Positions 9,354 through 19,200 of a stretch of DNA of 64,000 nt are shown piece by piece; within the stretch, counting starts at the first letter, position 1; each line of letters begins with the position of its first letter. The notes below the pieces were generated by a model. That model was not told the DNA's origin and made no database searches. It saw nothing but the letters and a program-made list of their open reading frames with translations. The position numbers and the translations under genes were made by a program. The DNA lies in assembly GCA_016709575.1 (NCBI GenBank), contig JADJMM010000003.1:310001-374000 (forward strand), written 5' to 3'. The DNA is from Sphingobacteriaceae bacterium (GTDB lineage Bacteria; Bacteroidota; Bacteroidia; B-17B0; Aurantibacillaceae).

Positions 9354-10396
9354 TGAAACGCATAACGTACATACTTCTTCCAATTCTGGTATTTGTATTT
9401 ACAAGGTGTAAAGTAGACCCTGAAATAAAACCCGAACTACCTGCCGATAATATCCGGCAGGTAGTTCCTCAGGGTTGGCCACAACCTGTGTATCAATTTC
9501 AAAATAATCCTTTAACGGCTGACGGATTTGTATTGGGCAGAACTCTCTTCTATGAAAAAATGTTGTCGCGTGATAACACTATTTCATGCGGAAGCTGCCA
9601 CCAACAATTCGCTGCCTTTGCTCACTTAGATCATAGCCTGAGCCATGGTATAGATGGGTTATTTGGTACTAGAAATTCTCCACCTTTATTCAATTTAAAT
9701 TGGCATCCCTCTTTTATGTGGGATGGTGGCGTTAATCATATTGAAGTACAACCATTAGCTCCAATTACTAATCCTGTTGAGATGGATGATAACATGACGA
9801 ATGTTGTTTCTAAATTATCGAATTCAAGTAAATACAAAAGCTTGTTTAAAAACGCATTTGGAACAGAAGAGGTAAACACCGAAAGAATTTTTAAATCATT
9901 GGCTCAATTTATGGGAATGTTGTATAGCTATAAAAGTAAGTACGACTTACATGTAAACGGAGCTCAAGGTGGCGAGTTTTCAGCACAACAAACCAGTGGT
10001 TACAATTTATTTAAAGCTAAGTGCAGTCAGTGTCACACCGAACCATTACTAACAGATTTTTCATTTCGTAACAATGGTTTAAGTATTAACCCAATTCTTA
10101 ATGATTCCGGAAGAGCTCATATTACCTCAGATCCTAGTGACAGATACAAATTTAAAGTGCCAACATTAAGAAATATTTTACAAACTGCGCCTTACATGCA
10201 TGATGGACGGTTTACAACTTTAAAACAAGTACTCGACCATTATCATACAGGTGTTCAGACTTCAGCAACACTTGATCCTTTCTTGTTGGGAGGAATTGTT
10301 CTTACTGAACAAGAAAAGCTTGATATTATAAGTTTCCTTGGTACACTTAGTGATTACTCCTTTTTATACGACGAACGATTTAAAGACCCAAATTAA
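9353..10396 (+). CDS. MbnH-like di-haem cytochrome c peroxidase
   Basis: A 347-residue exported di-haem protein of the CcpA/MauG/MbnH superfamily. The two c-type haem sites are CGSCH (79-83) and CSQCH (224-228). Further family marks are LGRTLFYEKMLSRDNTISCGSCH, the APITNPVEM segment and PTLRNILQTAPYMHDGRF near the C-terminus. The N-terminal Cys19 after VFTR is a weak lipobox, so it may be a lipoprotein or simply periplasmic. Because it directly overlaps an MbnP gene, the likely role is oxidation of a Trp in MbnP rather than general peroxide removal. A 13-bp perfect inverted repeat lies inside its 5' end (9434-9467). Confidence 0.88.
   Translation: MKRITYILLPILVFVFTRCKVDPEIKPELPADNIRQVVPQGWPQPVYQFQNNPLTADGFVLGRTLFYEKMLSRDNTISCGSCHQQFAAFAHLDHSLSHGIDGLFGTRNSPPLFNLNWHPSFMWDGGVNHIEVQPLAPITNPVEMDDNMTNVVSKLSNSSKYKSLFKNAFGTEEVNTERIFKSLAQFMGMLYSYKSKYDLHVNGAQGGEFSAQQTSGYNLFKAKCSQCHTEPLLTDFSFRNNGLSINPILNDSGRAHITSDPSDRYKFKVPTLRNILQTAPYMHDGRFTTLKQVLDHYHTGVQTSATLDPFLLGGIVLTEQEKLDIISFLGTLSDYSFLYDERFKDPN
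9434..9467. repeat. 13-bp perfect inverted repeat inside mbnH-like gene
   Basis: GAACTACCTGCCG (9434-9446) is mirrored perfectly at 9455-9467 across an 8-nt spacer. It is translated as part of the linker behind the signal peptide (residues ~28-39), where sequence constraint should be low. It resembles the small CTGCC/GGCAG palindromes scattered through many Bacteroidota genomes. Confidence 0.7.
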
Positions 10397-10776
10397 TGAG
10401 AAACATAAACCTGATAATTTCAATTAGCATTTTTCTTTTCCTGAATTTTTCTTGCAAAAAGAATCAAATGGGAGGTAAAAGTGATGTTCAGGGTACAGTT
10501 TATCATCATAGTAAAAAAATAGCTGATGCTAAAATTTATATTAAGTACAACTCAAAAGAGTTTCCGGGAACCGACTTGTCAGTTTATGATACTTATGTTA
10601 CAGCTGATGAAAACGGACGTTTCCATTTAAACTTTTACAAAGGACAATATTATTTATTTGCCGTTGGAAAAGATTACGGCATTCCTCCTCCCTATAATGT
10701 TGTAGGTGGAGTTGGATTAAATTTAAGAACAAATGAAGACAAAGACATTGATATTTACATTACCGAAGGCGATTAA
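10396..10776 (+). CDS. small lipoprotein with carboxypeptidase-regulatory-like beta sandwich
   Basis: 126 residues. A lipoprotein signal (LFLNFSC, Cys20) leads into a ~95-residue beta-rich module: VQGTVYHHSKKIADAKIYIKY, then TADENGRFHLNFYKGQYYLFAVG. This is the pattern of a carboxypeptidase regulatory-like/prealbumin-like domain, usually a structural or ligand-binding module on the cell surface. It overlaps the di-haem gene by one base (TAATG) and the barrel gene by 44 nt, so it is translated with the MbnP/MbnH operon. Its role is unknown. Confidence 0.75.
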   Translation: MRNINLIISISIFLFLNFSCKKNQMGGKSDVQGTVYHHSKKIADAKIYIKYNSKEFPGTDLSVYDTYVTADENGRFHLNFYKGQYYLFAVGKDYGIPPPYNVVGGVGLNLRTNEDKDIDIYITEGD

Positions 10777-11770
10777 AACAAAACAAGTTGTACTTGCGTT
10801 GTTTTTTATGGTCTCACTTTCTGTAAACGCTTGTGATATTTGCGGATGCTTTATGGGTATTACGCCCTACGATAACCAAAGTCAGATTTCGCTTTTACAC
10901 AGATACCGAGCATTTAATGGCTACAGAGCATATCAACAGAGAAGCAATATGTTCGCTCCCGGAGCTTATAAAGTAGCTCATGGCGACCATCACACATCGC
11001 CTGGTTATATTAGAGAATATACAAGTAAAGATTACGAATCCTATAAAACTTACGAATTACGGGCAAAATATTTTATTCATAAACGAATAGAATTGAATGC
11101 AATTCTTCCTTTTAATCACAATAAAAGTAAAGAAGACACCCTAACAAGCGAAACGATAGGAATTGGTGATCCCACTTTTTTTATTGGCTATCATCTAATA
11201 AGAAAAATTGAAGAGCGCAAGTTTCAGCACCGATTAATTTCGGGTGTAGGCCTGAAAATTCCAAGTGGCAATTACTATGCTAAAAACGATTTGAATGAAA
11301 GAATTCCCCTTCTATTGCAAACCGGAACGGGAAGTGTAGATTACTTTGCCTATTTAAATTATATCCTTGGCTACCGTAAAGTTGGATTAAGCTTAAATAC
11401 TATGTACAAAATAAACGGAAGCAATTACTACAAAGAAAAAATTGATAATAGTTTATCAGGTTATTTTAATCTTTTTTTAAAATTGCAGGTAAAAAAAGTA
11501 TTGATTATCCCATCAGTACAAAGCTATTACGAATATACGAACGGTTTACTTGTAAATAATGTTCTTCAAAAAGGCACGAAAATGAATTCCTTGTTGCTTG
11601 GTCCGGGACTTGATTTCAATTATAAGAACATTGGATTAAATCTAGGGTATCAGTTCAGAATTTTTGAAGAAACCAACACTTACAACCTTCAAAATGCCGG
11701 AAGATTCATGATTGGTCTAAACTATAATTTCAATCAACGAAAATACATCTTAGGGAAAAAGTCTAAGTAA
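10733..11770 (+). CDS. CDICGC-motif outer-membrane beta-barrel protein
   Basis: 345 residues. After the signal region the mature protein starts ACDICGCFMGI, giving three closely spaced cysteines. It then continues as alternating beta strands (YELRAKYFIHKRIELNAILPF, GIGDPTFFIGYHL, LISGVGLKIPSG, FMIGLNYNF) ending in an aromatic residue before the tail, as expected of an outer-membrane barrel. The ATG at 10733 lies inside the previous gene and adds an odd hydrophobic stretch. An ATT at 10772 would give an ideal signal peptide (KTKQVVLALFFMVSLSVNA), so the start is uncertain. It ends the MbnP/MbnH operon and could be the outer-membrane transport partner; that is inference. Confidence 0.78.
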   Translation: MKTKTLIFTLPKAIKTKQVVLALFFMVSLSVNACDICGCFMGITPYDNQSQISLLHRYRAFNGYRAYQQRSNMFAPGAYKVAHGDHHTSPGYIREYTSKDYESYKTYELRAKYFIHKRIELNAILPFNHNKSKEDTLTSETIGIGDPTFFIGYHLIRKIEERKFQHRLISGVGLKIPSGNYYAKNDLNERIPLLLQTGTGSVDYFAYLNYILGYRKVGLSLNTMYKINGSNYYKEKIDNSLSGYFNLFLKLQVKKVLIIPSVQSYYEYTNGLLVNNVLQKGTKMNSLLLGPGLDFNYKNIGLNLGYQFRIFEETNTYNLQNAGRFMIGLNYNFNQRKYILGKKSK

Positions 11771-12632
11771 TTTGAACCGAAAAAATGTATTCACTACTTT
11801 GATATGGTTGTAGCCGAATAACCCCTTCTTTTAAGTCAAAATTTCCGTTATAACCAACTGAATCTGTAATCCCGTACCAAGGCTCCAAACAAACAAAAGC
11901 ATCGCTTCCCTTCTTTGACCAAATTCCGAAATAAGGCCAGTTTTTACAATTAAGTTTGATTTGCTGTTTGGATTTCGTTGAACATAATTTTATTTCTTCT
12001 ATCTGGGTATTTTTAAACACCAAAGCATCATTTTCAAAAAGTTCAGTACTTAATTGGAGTTTTCCTGAATCCAATTTAATAATTGAAGTTTCTCCACTTA
12101 ATAAACCATCTTTTAATTTTTCAATGGTAAGGTGGTTATTGCTTTTAAATTCCAAATAGAAATCATTTAGAGTTTCCCCTTCCAAACGTTTACAATTAAA
12201 TCCGGGATGGGCACCAATACTAAATAATAAATCAGTTTTATCAGGATTAAACACTAAATATTTTACTGCTAATGTTGCGTCACTTAATTCATACCGAATT
12301 CTCAACGAAAAATGAAAGGGATATATTTCTAATGTTTCCTCACTAGCAGTTAATTCAAACTCTAATACATTTTCACTTTGCTCTACTAAAGCAAATTCCT
12401 TGTCGCGCGCAAAACCGTGCTGACTTAAATTATATTCCGCATTATTGTACTTGAATTTATTCTCCTTCAGTTTTCCAACAATTGGAAAAAGAATGGGTGC
12501 ATGTCTAGGCCAAACCGTTTTATCAGCTTGCCAAAATAATTCGGTTGAGTTACTTTTTAAAGAAATTAACTCGGCGCCAAACGAATTTACAGTAATTGCA
12601 ATTTTAGTATTTGAAATTGAGTAAACCGGCAT
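11763..12632 (-). CDS. aldose 1-epimerase family protein
   Basis: 289 residues of the galactose mutarotase-like fold. Landmarks are APILFPIVGKLKENKF near the N-terminus, the catalytic-region motif SQHGFARDKEF, GAHPGFNC in the middle and LEPWYGITDSVGYNG near the end. The family interconverts sugar anomers in the cytoplasm. The short length and the QHGFAR form place it with the YeaD/LacX-like branch, whose substrates are less certain than galactose. It overlaps DUF493 by one base on the same strand and the convergent barrel gene by 8 bp. Confidence 0.88.
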   Translation of the reverse strand: MPVYSISNTKIAITVNSFGAELISLKSNSTELFWQADKTVWPRHAPILFPIVGKLKENKFKYNNAEYNLSQHGFARDKEFALVEQSENVLEFELTASEETLEIYPFHFSLRIRYELSDATLAVKYLVFNPDKTDLLFSIGAHPGFNCKRLEGETLNDFYLEFKSNNHLTIEKLKDGLLSGETSIIKLDSGKLQLSTELFENDALVFKNTQIEEIKLCSTKSKQQIKLNCKNWPYFGIWSKKGSDAFVCLEPWYGITDSVGYNGNFDLKEGVIRLQPYQSSEYIFSVQIT

Positions 12633-12904
12633 TATAACAACATCACTCCTTTTATTTCGGAGGCCTTAGTATAAATCGCGATAATTTCATCAGTACTCAT
12701 CATCACTTCTTTTACGGTTATGCTGATGTATTTACCTTTATCGCTATCCTTCGTGTAGATTTCCGCGTTTTCACTAAATAAATTTTCTATCAATGCTATC
12801 TTACGATGTTCTGCATCCATTATAAATTTAAACATGTAAACTGTAGGATACGATTGGGTTTCGCTTAGCGTTTTTCGCAGGTCCTTGAATTTATCGTCGC
12901 TCAT
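12632..12904 (-). CDS. DUF493 family protein (YbeD-like)
   Basis: 90 residues with the ACT-like fold of DUF493. The key segment is YPTVYMFKFIMDAEHRKIALIENLF, then KGKYISITVKEVMMSTDEIIAIY. E. coli YbeD is small and cytoplasmic with no settled function. Start and stop each overlap the neighbours by one base, so it is translationally coupled in the cluster 11763-16190. Confidence 0.85.
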   Translation of the reverse strand: MSDDKFKDLRKTLSETQSYPTVYMFKFIMDAEHRKIALIENLFSENAEIYTKDSDKGKYISITVKEVMMSTDEIIAIYTKASEIKGVMLL

Positions 12905-13539
12905 TAGTGCTCAAAAAAGTGGTTGTAAATTAAAATTATCCCGAAAACCATTAAACCAATACCGGTTCCGTAGTTAACAGTTTGCATAATCTTTTTGGTT
13001 AATACACGTTTTAGTTTCTCTGCCAACGAAACCTTAAATATTTCCACTAACAATGTCAGGCCTAACAAAATTGAGAAGTAAATTATCATTTTCAAAATTG
13101 AATATTGCAAAGTTTTACTGATTGCAGTTACGTTACCTATCCATAAAAACCAAACAGCGGGGTTAAACAGATTAAGAAAAAAACCTTTAAATAAAAGTAC
13201 TGAGGGTGAAGGCGCCTGAATTTCTATACTTGCATCCGTTTTAGCAGCAGGCTTTTTGAAATAAAAAGCACCAAATACAATTAAAATAATACCGGCTAAA
13301 ATTCCCGCGAAACGTTGATTTTTTTCATCCTGCAATAAATTTTCAGCGCCGAAATGAACCAAAAAAATTACCAATAAACATAAAAAGAAATCACTTAATA
13401 TAACCCCAACCGCCAATAAAGAACCCGATTTATAACCGTACTTAATAGCTGTATTTATTAATGCAAAAAATGCCGGCCCAAACGAAAAGGTCAGCAAAAT
13501 CACCATAATAATGGTTTGATATATTAAACTTAATATCAC
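12904..13539 (-). CDS. LysE-family exporter
   Basis: A 211-residue membrane protein with about six hydrophobic helices. The first helix contains FSFGPAFFALINTAIKYGYKSG, the usual LysE/RhtB N-terminal motif (G-P, then a G-y-k-s-G turn). The helix LFKGFFLNLFNPAVWFLWIG carries the conserved NP. This family exports amino acids and their derivatives across the inner membrane. It starts 3 nt after the GH3 gene ends, which makes an amino-acid conjugate a tempting substrate, but no direct evidence exists. Confidence 0.88.
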   Translation of the reverse strand: MILSLIYQTIIMVILLTFSFGPAFFALINTAIKYGYKSGSLLAVGVILSDFFLCLLVIFLVHFGAENLLQDEKNQRFAGILAGIILIVFGAFYFKKPAAKTDASIEIQAPSPSVLLFKGFFLNLFNPAVWFLWIGNVTAISKTLQYSILKMIIYFSILLGLTLLVEIFKVSLAEKLKRVLTKKIMQTVNYGTGIGLMVFGIILIYNHFFEH

Positions 13540-13542
13540 TTA

Positions 13543-15069
13543 CTATTTTCTTTTTTCCAAAAACGATATCCAGTCTTCATACATCTTCCCTTTCATTACT
13601 CTCGGGAATTTATGTTGAGAGCCTAATTTATTTTTGGAGGCTAAAAATTCTAAAAACACTTCATCTGGTAAAACGGTAACTATAATTTCCTTTAAAGCCG
13701 CTGTACGTTCTACTTTATAATCGTCGTTTAATTCTTCTAAATGTTTGTCAATCTTTTCTCTTAATATTTTTTCATCTGTTGGTTTATTTACACCCACATA
13801 CCAATGATGTGCAAATAGATTTTCGTACGGAACACCGGCCACACAAAATTCATTTATCTCCAATCCTAATTCATCTGCTGTTAATTTTGCAGCGCGGTTC
13901 ATATTATCAACCAATAAATGCTCGCCGCACATGCTTAAGAAATGCTTAATACGTCCCGTTACAATTATTTCGCAGCGACGTAAATCTGTAAACTTAACCG
14001 TATCACCTAAAATATAACGCCAAGCTCCTGCGCAATTGGTGATAATGATGGCGTAGTCTTTATCCAACTCCACTTCACTAACATCTAACACAGTAGGATT
14101 CGGTTTTAAAACACCGTCAGCATCAAAATTATCTTCGTTAAATGGAATAAACTCAAAAAACACTTTGTTGTCAAACATCAATTTCATTGCTTGATGTTCA
14201 TTAGGACGTTCCTGATAAGCGAAAAAGCCCTCTGATGCTAAATAGGTATCACAATAAATAAGAGGGAACGCAGTTAGTTTTTCTAAACTACTTTTATAGG
14301 GCAAAATGGCAACACCACCGTGAACAAAAATGCGGAGATTAGGCCACACATCATGAACTGTTTTTACATTATAATGTTTTATGATGCGTTCAAATAAAAT
14401 TTGCACCCAAGCAGGCACGCCACAAATAAAACCAACATCCCAGTCTTTTGCATTCACAACAATATCATGAAGTTTATCTTCCCATTTAGATTTAGATCGG
14501 ATTTTATTTCCGGGTAAAGTAAAATTCTGAAACCATTTCGGTTGAGTTCCTGTTGTGATACCGCTTAAATCACCTGAATAATGTTTACCGTTATAGTTTA
14601 AGTTTGTACTTCCACCTACCATCAAAATACGCTTCTCATAAATTTCATTAGGTAATTTATAATGTAGGGTAGATAAGATCTGCTTCAGAGTACCGCGTTG
14701 TATCGACTTAATCATTTCCTTAGTAACAGGAATATGCTTACTCGCTGCTTCGGATGTACCTGAACTTAAGGCAAAATATTTTATAGTACCGGGCCAAGTG
14801 ATATAAGCTTCTCCGTTCAATGAACGCTTCCACCATTTATCGTACATAGTTTGATAATCAAATATTGGAACAGTCTTTTGATAGGCTGTAATAGGATCTT
14901 CTTCCAATAATAATTTGTCAAATTGATATTCTTGTCCAAACGCGGTATTCTGCGCTTTCAATAATAGTTTACGTAATTCACGTACCTGACGTTTATACGT
15001 ACTTTTTCTCTGAGGAATTCCCCTCCTTAAGGTTATTGCACGTTTTATTATTGAACCTAGTATCGCCAT
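13543..15069 (-). CDS. GH3 family acyl-acid amido synthetase-like protein
   Basis: 508 residues matching the GH3 auxin-responsive family, an ANL-type adenylating fold. Visible motifs are the ATP-binding loop YFALSSGTSEAASKHIPV (~115), YLASEGFFAYQ (~272) and the hinge region NCAGAWRYILGDTVKFTD (~348), with GRIKHFLSMCGEHL next. Plant GH3 enzymes adenylate carboxylic acids such as indole acetate or jasmonate and join them to amino acids. Bacterial homologues are widespread in Bacteroidota but mostly uncharacterised. The gene sits between an M42 aminopeptidase and a LysE exporter in one tight operon. Confidence 0.9.
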   Translation of the reverse strand: MAILGSIIKRAITLRRGIPQRKSTYKRQVRELRKLLLKAQNTAFGQEYQFDKLLLEEDPITAYQKTVPIFDYQTMYDKWWKRSLNGEAYITWPGTIKYFALSSGTSEAASKHIPVTKEMIKSIQRGTLKQILSTLHYKLPNEIYEKRILMVGGSTNLNYNGKHYSGDLSGITTGTQPKWFQNFTLPGNKIRSKSKWEDKLHDIVVNAKDWDVGFICGVPAWVQILFERIIKHYNVKTVHDVWPNLRIFVHGGVAILPYKSSLEKLTAFPLIYCDTYLASEGFFAYQERPNEHQAMKLMFDNKVFFEFIPFNEDNFDADGVLKPNPTVLDVSEVELDKDYAIIITNCAGAWRYILGDTVKFTDLRRCEIIVTGRIKHFLSMCGEHLLVDNMNRAAKLTADELGLEINEFCVAGVPYENLFAHHWYVGVNKPTDEKILREKIDKHLEELNDDYKVERTAALKEIIVTVLPDEVFLEFLASKNKLGSQHKFPRVMKGKMYEDWISFLEKRK

Positions 15070-15098
15070 CGAAAGATTTAAAATTTAAGATTTTTGAA

Positions 15099-16190
15099 CT
15101 ATTTCAAATATCTGAAATCCTGATTGTTTTTTATTGTTTTTAGTGAGTGGTACATTAGTTTGATAACATCTTCCACATCTTGCTTGTGTACACTTTCAAC
15201 TGTGGTGTGCATGTAACGTAAAGGAAGAGAAATCAACACTGATGCAATTCCATCTGTACTGTATGCAAACGCATCTGTATCTGTTCCTGTTGCACGAGAA
15301 GCAGCTTGACGTTGAAATTCAATTTTATTTTTCTTTGCTGTATCAATTACTAATTTCAATAAATTATTTTGAACGGCTGGAGCATAACTTAAAACAGGAC
15401 CTTTACCACAAGCCTGATCACCGCTGGTAATTTTATTCATCATAGGACTTTGTGTACAATGACAAACATCTGTTACAATAGCCACATCAGGTTTTATTTT
15501 TCTGGCAATCATAGTTGCGCCGTTTAAACCAACTTCTTCTTGTACCGCGTTAACGATATATAAACCGAAAGGTAATTTGTCTTTTTTCTCTTTTAATAAT
15601 CTCGCCACTTCCGCAATCATAAAACCGCCAATGCGGTTATCTAAGGCGCGACCAACATAATAACGGTTGTTTAATTCCATGAATTCATCTTCGTAAGTAA
15701 TTACACAACCAACATGAACTCCTAATGCAGCAACCTCTTTATCGGAAGTACAACCGATGTCTAAGAAAATATTTTTTAATGTAGGAGTTTCTTCTTTAGC
15801 AGCATCACGTACGTGAATAGCCGGCCAACCGAAAACTCCCTTTACAATTCCTTTATCAGTATGAATATTTACACGTTTTGAAGGCGCAATTTGATGATCA
15901 CTTCCTCCATTACGACGTAAATAAATAAATCCATCTTTAGTTATATAGTGAACAAACCATGAAATTTCATCTGCGTGGGCTTCAATAACAACCTTGTACG
16001 GCGCTTTTGGATTAATTACACCAACAACAGTTCCGTAAGTATCCACAAAATAATCATCAATGTAAGGCTTGATATAATTCAACCACATTTTTTGTCCAGG
16101 CGATTCAAATCCGGTTGGTGATGCATTATTTAAATAATCCTTTAAGAATTTTAAGGATTTATCGTTCAATATAGATTTCGTTTTTGCCAT
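15099..16190 (-). CDS. M42 family aminopeptidase
   Basis: 363 residues of the M42 (glutamyl aminopeptidase/cellulase M-like) di-metal family. The metal ligands and catalytic residues can be read in order: EAHADEISW (His, Asp), YVGRALDNRIGG (bridging Asp), VNAVQEEVGLNG (Glu-Glu), VTDVCHCTQ (Asp) and RYMHTTVESVH (His). There is no signal peptide, so it acts in the cytoplasm, removing N-terminal residues from peptides. It is the first gene of the cluster running down to 11763, 29 nt ahead of GH3. Confidence 0.93.
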   Translation of the reverse strand: MAKTKSILNDKSLKFLKDYLNNASPTGFESPGQKMWLNYIKPYIDDYFVDTYGTVVGVINPKAPYKVVIEAHADEISWFVHYITKDGFIYLRRNGGSDHQIAPSKRVNIHTDKGIVKGVFGWPAIHVRDAAKEETPTLKNIFLDIGCTSDKEVAALGVHVGCVITYEDEFMELNNRYYVGRALDNRIGGFMIAEVARLLKEKKDKLPFGLYIVNAVQEEVGLNGATMIARKIKPDVAIVTDVCHCTQSPMMNKITSGDQACGKGPVLSYAPAVQNNLLKLVIDTAKKNKIEFQRQAASRATGTDTDAFAYSTDGIASVLISLPLRYMHTTVESVHKQDVEDVIKLMYHSLKTIKNNQDFRYLK

Positions 16191-16260
16191 AGTTCTATCA
16201 ATAGGTTCTAAAACCTAAAATAAGGCAATTTTATCGGATTTTAAAAGGGGAAATTATTAA

Positions 16261-19200
16261 CTATTCAGGGTTGCGCACCACGTAAATAATGTTGGAAGTC
16301 AGCTTAGTAGTATCCAATACTTCTAACACCAAATTTGGGAATTTAGCAATCGTGTCTTTTATCAATTTTCCGCTTACAAAATGCAAACCCGAATCGTTTG
16401 TTTTATTGAAGCCGGAAACTGTGGTGCTCACAAATTCGGTGTAGGCTGTTCCGGCCTGACGGGTTTTTAAATCTGCGTCAGCATCACGTATAACCAGAAC
16501 GCCATTCTTATTAATTTTCTGAGCTAGTTTTTCAATAACGTTTACTTGTTGCTCAGGTTTTAAATAATGCAACACATCGCTTATAATGAAGCCGTCGGCG
16601 TAAGGAAATTCATAAGTTGTTGCGTCAGCAGTTTCAAAATTTATGTTATCTCGTTTGCTCGCGCAGTTTTGAGCCACGGCAATCTTTTCTTCATCGTAAT
16701 CTAAACCTAAGATTTCGCGATGACGACTTTTGAATAATAACATGTAAGGTAAAAAACCATAGCCACAACCAACATCAACAACTTTTCCCTTCTTCGGCAT
16801 TAAGCTTTCAAATAATTTATAATTGCCTTCCATGGCGGTTTTCACCCTGCAATACCATTCCACAAGCGGACCTTTATAAATATAATTATTGATCAAGCGT
16901 GAGCGGTAATATTTCGTTGGCGCAAATTCCTCAAGCATCAATTCGTATTCGGCACGCATGTAATGACAAATAGCTTTTGTTCTTTCCTGATAAGTAGTTC
17001 CGAATTTTGTGTCTCTTACTTTTATTCTTGGTAAATATTTTACCGTTAAAGCACCATCTTTAAAATGGAAATCATTCTTTGTTACTGCATCTCCTGCTCC
17101 GTGAATTAATATGGGAAGAATGTCCAAATTTAATTTTTCAGCTGCTAAAAATGCACCTTTGTGAAAACGACCAATATCGCCTGTTATACTTCTTGTTCCT
17201 TCCGGGAAAATTAAAATAGAATAACCATCAGCAATCAACGCTTCCAGCTTCGGCAAAGCATTTTCGGCACCTTCAGAGGCCGGATAATAATCTGCCATCT
17301 TCACAATCCAACCGTAGAATGGAGAATTGTAAACCCAATCATTGGTGAACACAATAATTTTTGGATGCAATTGTAATGTTAAAGCCAAATCAATATGTGA
17401 TTGGTGATTCGCAATGATTAATGCGGGCTTTTCAAATTTCTCTTTCTCAGGATTAATGATTCTCTTCTTTACATTCACAAAAGCAGCAAGTACCATTCTG
17501 AATGAATAGGCTAAGACATAGTGGAACGCCAATTTACGTTTCTTCTTTGGTGCAGGGAAAAATTTAATAATAGCTCCGATTACAGTTAACAGGGAAGATA
17601 TCACAACAAACATCACAAATCCTAATACCGTAATCAATAAATATTTTGCTGTGTAAGGTTGCAAACCACGGTTTTTTCTATTCAAGACCATCCAATTAAA
17701 AATGAGCGGTTGTACAATAAAAGAAACAAACACCACGCAAAACATTCCCAAAATAGCTATGACAGCAATTGATTTTAAAGCAGGATGCTCAGCGAAAATT
17801 AAAACCCCCCCTATTCCAATGATGGTAGTTAAAGCAGATAGTAAAATTGATGTTTTGTAGCTTCCTAAATTCTTCTTGCCGTATTTGTATTCGTTGGTTA
17901 AGCCATCCATAATGAAAATGGAATAATCATCGCCCAAACCAAAAATAAAAGTGGAGATAATAATATTGATGACATTAAACTTGATTCCAAAAATGCCCAT
18001 AAAACCTAAAATCCATAGCCACGAAATAAACATTGGCAAGAAATTAATTACCGCCATTTCAATTCGACCGTGCGACACCAACATAAAACCGAATACTAAA
18101 ATGGAGGTAATCCAAAGTATGGTTGAGAAATCAGAGCTAATCACATCGACGAACTGAGAGGTTAAATGTTGCTTATCAAACACAACTATATTCTCGTTAT
18201 TGGCGAATAACTTATAAATAATCTCACGTTTATCAGCATCCGTTTTTACGTGAGTTACAATACTTGGTTTTCCATTAACGTTGGCCGTCCAATCCTTCAA
18301 CAATAATTTGTTTAGCGAGTCTCCTTCGGCTTTATCAATTGCAGAATAATTTTTATTCAACACTTCATAAAACGAAGAGAAAGCCTCCGGTTTGAATTTT
18401 AAGTCAGCACCATACTTAATAATATTTGCTTGAATACTGTCTTTTGTCTCTTTACTGAAGAATGCATTCCATTTTGCTAATTTCTCTTGCTGTTGCTTTT
18501 CTGAAGGAAGAATAACCGCAATAGAACTTACTTTTTTATTTGTTCCGCTTGCTTTAATGAAACGAGCTTTTTGTAAACGAATTCATTTAATTGCATCGCC
18601 TCCTCTGTAGTTTTGCCTGTTGCAAAAACATAAACTGAGCGGGCCGCGAAATTGTTCACTTCATCTAAATGCTTTTCTGCTAAACGGGTTTCTTCATCCA
18701 TGAAACTCATTTTATTCATGTCTGTTTCAAATCCAACGTTAGAAGCGAAAAAACAAAGTGCAATAGTAATTACCAATGAAGAAACAACTACAATTTTGTT
18801 TTTATCTAAACGATAAGAAACTAATTTATCTAAGAATGTCTCCTTATGTTCTGTTTCAATGGCTTTATTTCTGAAAGAGAATTTTAATAATTGTGGCAAA
18901 ACAAATATTGAAAACAACAATGCGCCAATTAAACTAAAAGCTGCAAATTGTCCGAAATCATGTAAAGCTTCACTCTTAGTAAACACCAAACCAAAAAACG
19001 CACCAACAGTTGTTGTACAGCCAATCAACATTGGTACAGTTAAATCCGAAATCGTTTCTTTAACATCTCTGGTATGTTTGTAATGGGTAAAAAAATGCAG
19101 ACTATAATTAATCGCCACTCCTAAAACAGCTGCACCTGCAGCAACGGCAATTGCAGAAACAACCCCTTTAAATAAAAATAACATGGCCAGTGAAAATGTC

